Notes: generated from the letters alone by a model not told the origin. DNA of 39,609 nucleotides from an uncultured Oscillospiraceae bacterium (GCA_905205085.1 CAJLCG010000007.1:1-39609); one strand, 5' to 3'; shown: positions 1 through 8,496, counted from the first letter of the stretch. Program-made: numbers and translations.

Positions 1-1
1 C

Positions 2-2692
2 CAACCCGCGCACAAGCCATTCCGCCGGGAGGCGGGGGCAGTGATCTGCCTGCTGCTGGCCATCTTCTCTGCCTTTGGCTATTTTCATATGGATGCCCTG
101 TTCATTAACTTTTTCTGTGGGCTGGTCAAGGGGCTGTTTGGCTACGGCTTTTGGCTGGTGCCGCCTGCCCTGCTTCTGGGCAGCTACATTCTGGCCTTCC
201 ACCGGGGACGCCCGGTGGCCCTACGCCTGACCTGCGCCCTGTCTCTGCCGGGCGTCTTTGCCTGCACCGTCCACGGCCTGCTTAACGGCGTGCTTCCCTG
301 GAACGGAACCCTGCTCCAGACTCTGTGGACCAGCGGACAAGCTATGACCAGTGGCGGCGCCCTGTCCGGTACCGTGGCCCAGGCCTTTGTCCAGGTGTTC
401 AGCAGCATTGGAGCCACCGTGGTCTTTGTGCTGGCCTTCCTGCTCTTAGCTCTGGGCGCCTTTAATCGTACCATCGTGGATGTGGCCGACTGGATCTTCA
501 ACCGCCCGGAGTACGAGCCCCAGGAGATCCCGGAGCGGCCCCGCCGTCAGGCTCCCGCCCCGGCCTCCAGAGTGGAGACCAAGTCTGCCCGGGGCCGGGC
601 CGCTGACATCGATATCCCGGTAGAGGATGGCCCCCTGGTGGGCAAGGAGCCCGCCCCGGCGGCAAGCCCGACTTTGGAAAAACACAAGGGCAGTTTCTTT
701 AATAGGAAGTCCCGCGTGCCGTCCCCGGATCAGCTGCTCACCGCTGCCGCGGCCAGTCCGGCCCCGAGCGAGGCGGAGCCCGCTGTGGAACCGGTCAAGC
801 CTCAGCCCAAGCCCGAGCCGGCGGCCGATCCTATCTTTACCACTCCGCCGCCTCCCGTCCAGCCGGACCCCATCTTTGCCCCGGAGGCTGAGATAACAGA
901 GCCTGTAAAGGAAGTTCCTTTCACACCGGAACCGGTCCCGGTCACACCGCCTGCCCCCGCGCCCATGGCCATGCCGGAGATCGTCCGGGAGCCTGCCGTG
1001 TCCAAAATGACTCAGCAGGAGAGCCAGCAGGCCGCCCAGGAGGTGTCGGCCCATATCCAGCAGGGACTCTCTCAGCAGACGCCGCCTTACCAATACCCGC
1101 CTCTGGAGCTGCTCCAGGAGGGGAAAGGGGAGCTGGGTGGCGAGGCCCTGGGCGAACTGAGTGCCAACCGCCAGCGGCTCAGCGACACCATCCACTCCTT
1201 TGGCATCGACGCCAACATCGTCAACGTGGTACGCGGCCCCTCGGTCACCCGGTATGAGCTGGAGCTGGACCAGGGCGTGCGCCTCAACAAGCTGACCAAC
1301 CTGGCCGACGACATTGCCCTGGCTCTGGGTGCCACCGGTGTGCGTATCGCTCCTATCCCGGACAAGATCTCCGTGGTGGGCATCGAGGTGCCCAACAAGG
1401 TGGTCTCGCCTGTGTCCATCCACTCGGTCATTGCCTCCCAGGCCTTTACCGGCAGCAAGTCCAAGGTATCCTTTGCCGTAGGCAAGGACATCAGCGGACA
1501 GGCCATTGTGGGGGACATTGGCAAGCTTCCTCACTTGCTTATCGCTGGTACCACTGGCTCCGGTAAGTCGGTGTGTACCAACTCGCTGATCATTTCCCTC
1601 CTCTATAAGGCCAGCCCTGAGGAGGTCCGCCTCATCATGGTGGACCCCAAAATGGTGGAGCTGGGCATCTACAACGGCATTCCCCACCTGCTCATTCCTG
1701 TGGTTACCGACCCCAAGAAGGCGGCCGGTGCCCTGCAGTGGGCGGTCACTGAAATGATGAAGCGCTACCGCACTTTCTCTGAGGTAGGGGTACGTAAGCT
1801 GGAGGAGTACAACGCTTTGGCTGCACGCACCGAGGGTATGGAGAAGATGCCCTCCATCGTAGTTGTCATCGACGAGCTGGCCGACCTGATGCTGGTGGCC
1901 GCCAAAGAGGTGGAGGAATCCATCTGCCGGGTGGCCCAGATGGGCCGTGCCGCCGGGATGCACCTGGTCATCGCCACCCAGCGTCCCTCTGCCGACGTGA
2001 TTACCGGCCTGATGAAGGCCAACATCCCCAGCCGTATCGCCTTCGCTGTGGCCTCCGCCATGGAGTCCCGCATCATTCTGGATACCCAGGGCGCCGAGAA
2101 GCTGGTGGGCCGGGGCGACATGCTCTTTGCCCCGCTGGGCAGCGGCAAGCCCACCCGTGTCCAGGGCTGCTTCATCTCCGACGGCGAAGTGGCCTCCGTG
2201 GTGGACTTTGTCAAGAAGAACAGCGGTGCGGCCCAGTATGACGATCAGGTCATGCAGGAGATCGAGCACCACGCCGCCGAGAAGGAGAAGGGCTCCAAGG
2301 GCGTGGGCGGCTCCAATCCCATGGAAAGCGGGGACGAGGAGTACGACGAGCTCATCAACGCCGCCGCCGAGGTGGTAGTGGAGACCGGCCAGGCCTCCGT
2401 GTCCATGCTCCAGCGGCGGCTCAAGCTGGGCTATGCCCGGGCTGCCAGACTGGTGGACCAGCTGGAGGAGAAGGGCATCGTGGGTCCCTTTGAGGGCTCC
2501 AAGGCCCGGCAGCTGCTCATCACCAAGGAGCAGTGGCAGGAGATGAAGTACCGCCAGGGCATTGTCTCCGATGCCCCCGGCGCTGCCCCAGAACCACCTG
2601 CCTCTGCGCCTGCTGCACCCACACCAGCCCAGGATGCTCCGCCCTTTGACTTGGACGATGGAGTAGACCGGGCCCAGGAGGATACCTTTTAG
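2..2692 (+). CDS. ftsK: DNA translocase FtsK/SpoIIIE, 5' end outside window
   Basis: Membrane-anchored, ATP-driven DNA pump that clears chromosome DNA through the division or sporulation septum. The frame is open to the window edge and the residues before the first in-frame GTG (41) already look like the family N-terminus (a basic stretch leading into the first membrane helix), so the true start lies upstream and the gene is partial. Counting from 41: hydrophobic helices within about residues 1-145, a Pro/Glu-rich linker to about 330, then the motor domain with Walker A GTTGSGKS (about 503-510), Walker B VVVIDELADLM (about 605-615), and a winged-helix gamma domain at the C-terminus (about 765-830) that reads KOPS-like DNA signals. 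The family match is plain; FtsK versus SpoIIIE cannot be told apart here. The stop is followed after 3 nt by a perfect hairpin of the repeat element described next. Confidence 0.96.
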   Translation, partial: QPAHKPFRREAGAVICLLLAIFSAFGYFHMDALFINFFCGLVKGLFGYGFWLVPPALLLGSYILAFHRGRPVALRLTCALSLPGVFACTVHGLLNGVLPWNGTLLQTLWTSGQAMTSGGALSGTVAQAFVQVFSSIGATVVFVLAFLLLALGAFNRTIVDVADWIFNRPEYEPQEIPERPRRQAPAPASRVETKSARGRAADIDIPVEDGPLVGKEPAPAASPTLEKHKGSFFNRKSRVPSPDQLLTAAAASPAPSEAEPAVEPVKPQPKPEPAADPIFTTPPPPVQPDPIFAPEAEITEPVKEVPFTPEPVPVTPPAPAPMAMPEIVREPAVSKMTQQESQQAAQEVSAHIQQGLSQQTPPYQYPPLELLQEGKGELGGEALGELSANRQRLSDTIHSFGIDANIVNVVRGPSVTRYELELDQGVRLNKLTNLADDIALALGATGVRIAPIPDKISVVGIEVPNKVVSPVSIHSVIASQAFTGSKSKVSFAVGKDISGQAIVGDIGKLPHLLIAGTTGSGKSVCTNSLIISLLYKASPEEVRLIMVDPKMVELGIYNGIPHLLIPVVTDPKKAAGALQWAVTEMMKRYRTFSEVGVRKLEEYNALAARTEGMEKMPSIVVVIDELADLMLVAAKEVEESICRVAQMGRAAGMHLVIATQRPSADVITGLMKANIPSRIAFAVASAMESRIILDTQGAEKLVGRGDMLFAPLGSGKPTRVQGCFISDGEVASVVDFVKKNSGAAQYDDQVMQEIEHHAAEKEKGSKGVGGSNPMESGDEEYDELINAAAEVVVETGQASVSMLQRRLKLGYARAARLVDQLEEKGIVGPFEGSKARQLLITKEQWQEMKYRQGIVSDAPGAAPEPPASAPAAPTPAQDAPPFDLDDGVDRAQEDTF

Positions 2693-2695
2693 TAT

Positions 2696-2874
2696 CAACA
2701 AAGTGGAAATACCACTTTGTTGAGTGGAGCTGCACCCAAGATGAGCCTCGATTCCTAGTGGAAAAGTCGGCGCATCTTGGGTGAGAAGTGTCATTTCCGA
2801 CGCGCATGTCGCCGGAAATGACGGATTTCATTTTATTCCGCCGCATTCGGCGGCGGAACTCCTTGCAGGAGGGC
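2696..2874 (+). repeat. Structured repeat element, copy 1
   Basis: Imperfect inverted copy of 12524-12705. Read on the plus strand it holds five hairpins: (a) CAACAAAGTGG/CCACTTTGTTG at 2696-2722, loop 5; (b) CACCCAAGATG/CATCTTGGGTG at 2733-2783, with a small inner stem TTCC/GGAA; (c) GTCATTTCCG/CGGAAATGAC at 2790-2822, loop 13; (d) TTCCGCCGC/GCGGCGGAA at 2836-2858; (e) CTCCT/AGGAG at 2859-2871, loop TGC. It starts 3 nt after the ftsK stop and runs into the cobB ribosome site, filling the whole 189-bp gap. No U-run follows hairpin (a), so it is not a standard intrinsic terminator. No ORF or transposase is inside. It may be a MITE/REP-like element or a structured RNA; the sequence alone does not decide. 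Confidence 0.85.
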
Positions 2875-2881
2875 CTTACCC

Positions 2882-4249
2882 ATGACCCGTCACATTCCAC
2901 GCCTTCTGCTGGCCGCCCCGGCCAGCGGCAGCGGAAAGACCACCCTCACCTGCGCCCTGCTGCGGGTGCTGGAGCGCCGGGGACTTTCTCCCTGCGCCTT
3001 CAAGTGCGGGCCGGACTACATCGACCCCATGTTCCACCGCAGCGTGCTGGGCCTGCCCAGCCGGAATTTGGACCTGTTTTTCAGCACGCCCGCTGAGGTG
3101 CGGCACAATCTGGCTCGGGGAGCCCGAGGCCAGGGCGCGGCAGTCATTGAGGGCGTCATGGGCTATTACGACGGGGTAGGAGGAGGAGAGCGGGCCAGCA
3201 GTTGGCACCTGGCCCAGGTCACCCAGACCCCAACCATTTTGGTGGCGGAGCCGAAAGGCTCCGCCCTTACCCTGGCAGCGGTGCTTCAGGGCCTGGCCCA
3301 GTTCCGAGAGCCCAGCCAGGTGCGGGGCGTACTGCTCAACGGCACGACCCCCGCCATGGCCGCCCGGCTCAGCCGGGACATTGAGCGGGAGACCGGCCTG
3401 CCCGTACTGGGCTGTCTGCCCCGGATGCCGGAGTGCGCCATCCCCAGCCGCCACCTGGGGCTCTACACCCCGGGGGAGATTGCAGATCTGGGGGCGCGGG
3501 TGGACAAGCTGGCCGATGCGTTGGAGCAGTATGCCGACGTGGACGGTCTGCTGGCCATCGCCCGGTCTGCCCCGTACCTGGAGGTCCCGGAGGAGCCGGA
3601 AGAGACCGTCGCCTCCGCAGGAGTATTGGCGGTGGCCTGGGACGAGGCCTTCTGCTTCTACTACCAGGAGAGCCTGGAGCTTCTGGAGCGTTGCGGCCTA
3701 AAACTAGTCAAGTTCACTCCCTTGACAGATCAAAAACTCCCGGATGGGACCTGTGGGCTCTATCTGGGAGGTGGTTATCCGGAGCTGTACGCCAAACAGC
3801 TCAGCGGGAATGCCCCTATGCTTGCCGCCCTGCGGGAAGCCGCAGCGGTAGATCTGCCCATCCTGGCCGAGTGCGGAGGGTTTCTTTACCTCCAGCAAAG
3901 TCTGGAGGACCCGGAGGGTACCCCCTGGCCCATGGCGGGGGTGCTGGAGGGTTCTGGATTTCAGGCCGGGCGGCTCCAGCGCTTTGGCTATGTGACGCTG
4001 TCCCCCAGAGAGGACAGTGCCTATCTGCGGACAGGGGAGACCCTGGCCGCCCACGAATTTCACCGCTGGGACTGTACCCAAAATGGAGAATCCTGCTTGG
4101 CACAGAAACCAGAGAGCGAAAAATCATGGAATTGCATGCTGTGTAAGGGAAATCTCCTTGCGGGATTTCCTCATCTGTATCTGCCGTCCTGCCCCCAAGT
4201 GGCCCGGCGGTTTGCCGACGCCTGCCGCCGGTGGAAGGAGAGATTGTAA
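2882..4249 (+). CDS. cobB: Cobyrinate a,c-diamide synthase (CobB/CbiA)
   Basis: Glutamine- and ATP-dependent amidation of the a and c side chains of (hydrogeno)cobyrinic acid, an early step of the late cobalamin pathway in the cytoplasm. The N-terminal dethiobiotin-synthetase-like domain opens with the P-loop APASGSGKTT (about residues 11-20) and the KCGPDYIDPMFH signature; the C-terminal class I glutaminase domain has the nucleophile Cys331 in LAECGGFLYL and histidines 391 and 394 in AAHEFH. The 455-aa length is normal. ATG 2882 has AGGAGGG at 2867-2873, inside the last hairpin of the repeat element. First gene of a ten-gene operon; its stop overlaps the next start (TAATG). No B12 riboswitch is seen in the leader. 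Confidence 0.96.
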   Translation: MTRHIPRLLLAAPASGSGKTTLTCALLRVLERRGLSPCAFKCGPDYIDPMFHRSVLGLPSRNLDLFFSTPAEVRHNLARGARGQGAAVIEGVMGYYDGVGGGERASSWHLAQVTQTPTILVAEPKGSALTLAAVLQGLAQFREPSQVRGVLLNGTTPAMAARLSRDIERETGLPVLGCLPRMPECAIPSRHLGLYTPGEIADLGARVDKLADALEQYADVDGLLAIARSAPYLEVPEEPEETVASAGVLAVAWDEAFCFYYQESLELLERCGLKLVKFTPLTDQKLPDGTCGLYLGGGYPELYAKQLSGNAPMLAALREAAAVDLPILAECGGFLYLQQSLEDPEGTPWPMAGVLEGSGFQAGRLQRFGYVTLSPREDSAYLRTGETLAAHEFHRWDCTQNGESCLAQKPESEKSWNCMLCKGNLLAGFPHLYLPSCPQVARRFADACRRWKERL

Positions 4250-5346
4250 TGGAACTGGAAGAACTGCTGGCCGCCATCACCCCGGCGGACAAGGAGGCCA
4301 TGGAGGGCTGCCGGAAAAATTGGGACGCCATCGCAAAGCCTATCAACGGCCTGGGCAACCTGGAGGAGATGCTGGTGCAGGTGGCGGGAGCCACCGGAAA
4401 AACCGACTTGTCTCTGGGAGCCAAGGCGGTGGCGGTGTTCTGCGCCGACAACGGAGTAGTGGCCCAGGGGGTAACCCAGACTGGGCAGGAGGTCACCCTG
4501 GCGGTGGCCCAGGCCCTGGGCGAGGGCCGCTCCTCGGTGTGCCACATGGCCCGAGTAGCCGGAGCTCAGGTGGTGCCGGTGGATGTTGGCATGCTGGCCC
4601 ATGCTCCGGTGCCGGGCGTGCGGGATCTGTCCGTCCGCCCCGGCACGGCTGATATGACCAAGGGGCCTGCCATGAGTCGGGAGGAGGCTCAGACTGCTCT
4701 GATGGCCGGGGCCCAGATCGCCATGGAGCTGGCCGACCAGGGCGTGGCCCTGCTGGCCGCGGGGGAGATGGGCATCGGCAACACCACTACCGCCGCGGCG
4801 GTGACCAGTGTGCTGCTGGACCTACCTGCCTCGGTGACCGCCGGGCGGGGAGCCGGTCTATCTGACGCCGGACTGGTGCGGAAGGTGACCGTAATTCAAC
4901 GCGCTCTTATGCTGAATCGTCCCGACCGGAAAGATCCGTTGGACGTAGTTAGTAAAGTGGGCGGGCTTGACATTGCGGCTATGACAGGCTTCTACCTGGG
5001 AACAGCGGCCCGGAAACGGCCGGTGCTGCTGGACGGAGCTATCTCCTGTGCGGCCGCCCTGCTTGCGGTGCGGCTATGCCCCAACGCCCGAAAGGCCATG
5101 CTGGCCAGCCACCGACCCTCGGAGCCCTGCGGGCAGCTGCTGCTCCAGGAGCTGGGGCTGAAACCTGTGCTGGACGCCGGGCTCCATCTGGGGGAGGGCA
5201 CCGGCGCGGTGGCCGCTATGCCTCTGCTGGATATGGCCCTGTCGGTATACCAGAATATGACCACCTTTGACCACATGGGAATCCAGGCTTACCAGCCCGA
5301 TGGCCGGGCAGTGTCCGGGCCTGCCCTGACGGGGGTGGCCCCCTGA
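4249..5346 (+). CDS. cobT: Nicotinate-nucleotide:dimethylbenzimidazole phosphoribosyltransferase
   Basis: Moves the phosphoribosyl group of nicotinate mononucleotide onto the lower-ligand base (usually 5,6-dimethylbenzimidazole), making alpha-ribazole phosphate for nucleotide-loop assembly. Start taken at ATG 4249, which shares its A with the cobB stop and has GGAAGGAGAG just upstream; a GTG at 4231 inside cobB is less likely. The 365-aa product carries KPINGLGNLE near residue 30, GEMGIGNTTTAAAV near 172-185, and HLGEGTGA at 313-320, whose Glu316 lines up with the catalytic Glu317 of Salmonella CobT. Many Clostridia use other bases, and CobT does not reveal which one is used here. Confidence 0.96.
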   Translation: MELEELLAAITPADKEAMEGCRKNWDAIAKPINGLGNLEEMLVQVAGATGKTDLSLGAKAVAVFCADNGVVAQGVTQTGQEVTLAVAQALGEGRSSVCHMARVAGAQVVPVDVGMLAHAPVPGVRDLSVRPGTADMTKGPAMSREEAQTALMAGAQIAMELADQGVALLAAGEMGIGNTTTAAAVTSVLLDLPASVTAGRGAGLSDAGLVRKVTVIQRALMLNRPDRKDPLDVVSKVGGLDIAAMTGFYLGTAARKRPVLLDGAISCAAALLAVRLCPNARKAMLASHRPSEPCGQLLLQELGLKPVLDAGLHLGEGTGAVAAMPLLDMALSVYQNMTTFDHMGIQAYQPDGRAVSGPALTGVAP

Positions 5347-5354
5347 GGGCCCTG

Positions 5355-5867
5355 GTGCTGGGGGGCTCCGCCTGCGGGAAGAGCGGCTGGGCGGAGGATC
5401 TGGCCTGCCGCCTGGGCGGCCCCCTCATCTATCTGGCCACTATGGAGCCCTGGGGGCAGGAGGGGGCGGAGCGCATCGCCCGCCACCGAAAGGCCCGGGC
5501 GGGCAAGGGGTTTTCTACTTTGGAGCAGTCCCGGCACCTGGAGGCCTGCTCCATCCCGCCCCACGCTACCGTCCTTCTGGAAGACCTGGGCAATTTAGTG
5601 GCCAACGAGGTGTTTTTTGGAAAAAACTTGGACAAAGCCGCCGCTTTGGCAAACCTGAATCGCGGGCTCACCGCTCTGGAGGCCAAGGCGGAGCACCTGG
5701 TGGTGGTGGGCAACGACCTGTTCCGGGACGGAGAGCACTATCCTCCGGAGACCATGGCCTACCTGGAGGTGCTCGCCCAGGTGCAGACAGACCTGTCCAG
5801 GCGCTATGACCTGGTGGCCGAATTGGTATGCGGCATTCCGGTATTGTGGAAGGGGGAAGAGGTATGA
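5355..5867 (+). CDS. cobU: Adenosylcobinamide kinase / adenosylcobinamide-phosphate guanylyltransferase
   Basis: Phosphorylates adenosylcobinamide and then caps it with GMP for nucleotide-loop assembly. Visible are the P-loop GGSACGKS, a RIARHRKAR segment whose His (residue 44 from GTG 5355) matches the GMP-carrying His46 of Salmonella CobU, and a C-terminal strand ending GIPVLWKG. At 170 aa it is close to normal length. The GTG at 5355 leaves only two residues before the P-loop glycines, cutting into the first beta strand. A CTG at 5343, overlapping the cobT stop as CTGA and 7 nt after a GGGGG run, would add LRAL and restore the strand; the real start may be that CTG. The stop overlaps cobS by ATGA. 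Confidence 0.92.
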   Translation: MLGGSACGKSGWAEDLACRLGGPLIYLATMEPWGQEGAERIARHRKARAGKGFSTLEQSRHLEACSIPPHATVLLEDLGNLVANEVFFGKNLDKAAALANLNRGLTALEAKAEHLVVVGNDLFRDGEHYPPETMAYLEVLAQVQTDLSRRYDLVAELVCGIPVLWKGEEV

Positions 5868-6628
5868 AGTGGCTGCGGGCCGTAGGCATGGCCTTTGCCC
5901 TCTACTCCCGGGTGCCCATGCCGCCCTTGGACTGGGAGAGCGAAAGCCGCCGCCTCACTCTGTATGTCTTTCCCCTGGTGGGGCTGGCGGTCAGCGGGGC
6001 CTGGTGTCTCTGGTTGGGCCTGTGCTGGGCGCTGGAGCTGGGGAACGTCCTGCGGGCGGTGGGGATGACCCTGTTGCCCATCCTAGTCACTGGGGGCATC
6101 CACATGGACGGCTTCTGCGACGTGTGCGACGCCCTGGCCTCCCACCAGAGTCGGGAGCGGAAGCTGGAGATCTTAAAGGACTCCCGGGTGGGGGCCTTTG
6201 CCGTGCTGGGGTGCATGTGTTACCTTTTGGCCTTGTTTGGCCTGTGGTGTGAAGTGAAATTCCCTGACGCAAAAACCCTGGCGGCGGTGCTGCTGCTGCC
6301 CCTGTACAGCCGGTGTTTGTCAGGCTGGGGGGCACTGCGCCTGCCCAATGCCCGAGGTGAGGGCATGCTCTCGGCGGTGACTGGGAGAGGCTTTCCCTGG
6401 ATCCTGGTGCTAGGCGGACTGCTTTGCGTAGCAGCGCTGGGGGCGTTGAACCCCTGGTATCTGCTCCCGGCGGCGGCGGGTTTGGCCGTCTACTTTTACT
6501 ACAAGCACACCGCGCTCAAGGAGTTCGGCGGAGTGACCGGCGATTTGGCCGGGTGGTTTTTGCAGCTGTGCGAGCTGGGCTGTCTGGCCGGGCTAGTGCT
6601 GGCCCAGCGTCTGGAGGCGGTATTATGA
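5864..6628 (+). CDS. cobS: Adenosylcobinamide-GDP ribazoletransferase (cobalamin synthase)
   Basis: Integral membrane enzyme that joins adenosylcobinamide-GDP to alpha-ribazole (phosphate) to give adenosylcobalamin (phosphate). The 254-aa product is mostly hydrophobic with several membrane segments and has the family signature GGIHMDGFCDVCDAL (77-91) followed by LEILKDSRVGAF (101-112); the acidic residues there are the likely metal-binding active site. ATG 5864 overlaps the cobU stop (ATGA) and follows AGGGGGAAGAG; an upstream ATG at 5828 in the same frame lies inside cobU and lacks a ribosome site. The stop again overlaps the next start by ATGA, indicating translational coupling. Confidence 0.95.
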   Translation: MKWLRAVGMAFALYSRVPMPPLDWESESRRLTLYVFPLVGLAVSGAWCLWLGLCWALELGNVLRAVGMTLLPILVTGGIHMDGFCDVCDALASHQSRERKLEILKDSRVGAFAVLGCMCYLLALFGLWCEVKFPDAKTLAAVLLLPLYSRCLSGWGALRLPNARGEGMLSAVTGRGFPWILVLGGLLCVAALGALNPWYLLPAAAGLAVYFYYKHTALKEFGGVTGDLAGWFLQLCELGCLAGLVLAQRLEAVL

Positions 6629-6921
6629 TTCTGATTATCGGCGGCCGTGGGGCGGGAAAACGGGAGTTTGCCCGGGAAACACTGGGCTGCACCCCCAAAA
6701 ACACTCTGCCTGCCCTCCACGAGCTGGACCCACTGCCTTCCCTGGAGGAGCTGTTGGGCTACGAGGCCGTGATCTGCGACGAGGTGGGCTGCGGAGTGGT
6801 CCCCCTGGAGCAAGCAGACCGGGAACGCCGTGAGACCATCGGGCGGCTGTGCTGCCAATTGGCCAAGCAGGCTCAGGCGGTGTACCGCCTCCAGTGCGGT
6901 CTGGCCATGCGATTAAAATAA
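6625..6921 (+). CDS. Mini CobU-like protein, P-loop degenerate
   Basis: A 98-aa protein starting at ATG 6625, overlapping the cobS stop (ATGA). It opens with a CobU-type first strand and P-loop, MILIIGGRGAGKR, in which the Ser/Thr that binds Mg-ATP is replaced by Arg12. Its middle is only about 35 residues, and it ends like CobU: VICDEVGCGVVP (49-60) then DRERRETIGRLCCQLAKQA and a closing GLAMRLK. The region holding the GMP-accepting His of CobU is missing. Since a fuller cobU lies two genes upstream, this is a shortened paralogue. It may be a partner, regulator or specialised kinase; function unknown. It is well placed in the operon and has no frameshift, so it is probably expressed. Confidence 0.8.
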   Translation: MILIIGGRGAGKREFARETLGCTPKNTLPALHELDPLPSLEELLGYEAVICDEVGCGVVPLEQADRERRETIGRLCCQLAKQAQAVYRLQCGLAMRLK

Positions 6922-6941
6922 GCAAAGACAAAGGAGCAACC

Positions 6942-7520
6942 ATGGAATTACTTCTCATCCGGCATAGCTTGACGCCGGGCAATTTGAAAAAACAGTATGT
7001 AGGTTCCACCGACCAGCCTCTTGCCCCGGAAGGAGAGGCCCTGGCCCGGGAGCGCCGGGGAGCTATGCCCTCCATCGATGGCCTGTGGGTGTCTCCGCTG
7101 ATGCGCTGCCGCCAGACGGCGGAGCTTCTCTTTCCCAATATGGAGCAGCACATCATTCCCGATCTCCAGGAGTGCGATTTCGGCGACTTTGAGGGCAAGA
7201 CTTGGGAGGAATTAAAGGACGAGCCTATCTACCGTGCCTGGATTGGCGGGGACATGACCATTACCTTTCCTCACGGGGAGGCGATGGAACACTTCATCAC
7301 TCGCTGCCGCCGTGGTATCCAGACCGTGGTCCAGGAGGCCAAGGAGCTGGGACTGGAGCGAGCAGCTGTGGTGGCCCACGGGGGCACCTGGCTGGTGGGG
7401 ATGGCCTCCTTTGGCCGCCCGGAGCGTAAACTCTATGAGTGGCAGCTGAAGAACTGCGGGGGCTTCCGGGTATCTGTCCAGGAAAATCCCTTTACGTTCA
7501 CTCTGCTGGAGGAATTTTAA
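6942..7520 (+). CDS. cobC: Histidine phosphatase, probable alpha-ribazole phosphatase
   Basis: Member of the phosphoglycerate-mutase-like histidine phosphatases; in this operon it most likely removes the phosphate from alpha-ribazole 5'-phosphate or cobalamin 5'-phosphate. ATG 6942 follows AAAGGAG with good spacing. The 192-aa product begins MELLLIRHSLTPGN: the RHG motif is RHS, but the phosphohistidine His8 and Arg7 are kept. Arg57-like contacts (SPLMRCRQTA), Glu84 in GDFEGKTW and second His146 in VVAHGG complete the active site. The family covers many phosphatases; the assignment rests on the neighbours. Confidence 0.88.
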   Translation: MELLLIRHSLTPGNLKKQYVGSTDQPLAPEGEALARERRGAMPSIDGLWVSPLMRCRQTAELLFPNMEQHIIPDLQECDFGDFEGKTWEELKDEPIYRAWIGGDMTITFPHGEAMEHFITRCRRGIQTVVQEAKELGLERAAVVAHGGTWLVGMASFGRPERKLYEWQLKNCGGFRVSVQENPFTFTLLEEF

Positions 7521-7522
7521 GG

Positions 7523-8485
7523 ATGTCTCACTACTTCTGGACCGTTCTGCTGCCCGCCGTGGTTCTGGACCTTCTGCTGGGTGACCCCCACTGGATGCCA
7601 CACCCGGTACGGTGGATGGGACAGACCATCTCCGGCCTGGAAACGCTGCTGCGCCGCCTGTTTCCCAAAGCCCCAGGGGGTGAGCGGGGCGCGGGCATCG
7701 TCCTGGCGCTGGTTCTGCCCGTCCTGTTTGGAGGAGCTAGCGCCCTGATCTTATGGGGACTGGGTCAAATATCTCCGTGGCTCAGCTGGGTGGTACAGTT
7801 ATGGTTTACCTACCAGCTGCTGGCCGCCCGGTCTTTGCAGAAGGAGAGTATGGCGGTCTATTACCCCCTGAAAGCCCACGACCTGGAGGGGGCCCGGCGG
7901 GCGGTGTCCCGCATTGTGGGCCGGGATACCCAAGCCTTGGACGAGACAGGCGTGGCTAAGGCGGCGGTGGAGACGGTAGCAGAGAACACCTGCGACGGAG
8001 TGACCGCGCCGCTGATCTTCCTCTTTCTGGGCGGCCTGCCCGCTGGGATGGCCTACAAAGCGGTGAGCACTTTGGATTCCATGGTGGGCTATAAAAATGA
8101 TAAGTACCGCTTTTTCGGCTGGGCCTCCGCCCGGCTGGACGATATTTTGAACTTTATCCCCGCCCGGCTGTCCGGGCTGCTCCTGTGCCTGGGGGCGGCC
8201 CTGCTGCCTGGCTGCTCTGGCCGCCGGGCCTGGACCATCTTCTGGCGGGACCGGCGGAAACATGCCTCTCCCAACTCCGCCCATACCGAGGCCGCCTGCG
8301 CCGGGGCCCTGGGGGTGCGGCTGGCGGGGGATGCCAGCTACTTTGGCAAAGTGGTCCATAAACCCACCTTGGGAGACCCGGTGCGTCCGGTGGAGCCGGA
8401 GGACATCCCCCGGGCCTGCTGTCTCATGTACGCCGGGGCGGGGCTGTTATTGCTGCTCTTTGCCGGTCTGGCCGTATGGTTATAA
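7523..8485 (+). CDS. cbiB: Adenosylcobinamide-phosphate synthase (CbiB/CobD type)
   Basis: Membrane protein that attaches (R)-1-aminopropanol phosphate (or its relative) to the f side chain of adenosylcobyric acid. Start ATG 7523, two bases after the cobC stop, with GGAGGAATTTTAAGG in front. The 320-aa product has the family opening VVLDLLLGDPHWMPHPVRWMG (split here by the membrane start) and the conserved stretch ETVAENTCDGVTAPL, then STLDSMVGYKNDKY and DDILNFIPARL. Several hydrophobic segments span the length. Its partner enzyme, the threonine-phosphate decarboxylase, is the next gene. Symbol cbiB is used to avoid confusion with that cobD. Confidence 0.95.
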   Translation: MSHYFWTVLLPAVVLDLLLGDPHWMPHPVRWMGQTISGLETLLRRLFPKAPGGERGAGIVLALVLPVLFGGASALILWGLGQISPWLSWVVQLWFTYQLLAARSLQKESMAVYYPLKAHDLEGARRAVSRIVGRDTQALDETGVAKAAVETVAENTCDGVTAPLIFLFLGGLPAGMAYKAVSTLDSMVGYKNDKYRFFGWASARLDDILNFIPARLSGLLLCLGAALLPGCSGRRAWTIFWRDRRKHASPNSAHTEAACAGALGVRLAGDASYFGKVVHKPTLGDPVRPVEPEDIPRACCLMYAGAGLLLLLFAGLAVWL

Positions 8486-8496
8486 GGGGTGAACAC

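Noticed and set aside
2696..2722. Hairpin after ftsK as an intrinsic terminator
   Set aside because: The stem is perfect but no U-run follows on either side; it is better explained as part of the repeat element.
446..2794. Long minus-strand open frame of 782 codons over ftsK
   Set aside because: Low-complexity His/Gly/Leu-rich shadow of the GC-rich ftsK frame, with no family motifs; ftsK motifs are on the plus strand.
2693..2881. B12 riboswitch before cobB
   Set aside because: No B12-box-like sequence or typical core could be seen; the gap is filled by the repeat element.
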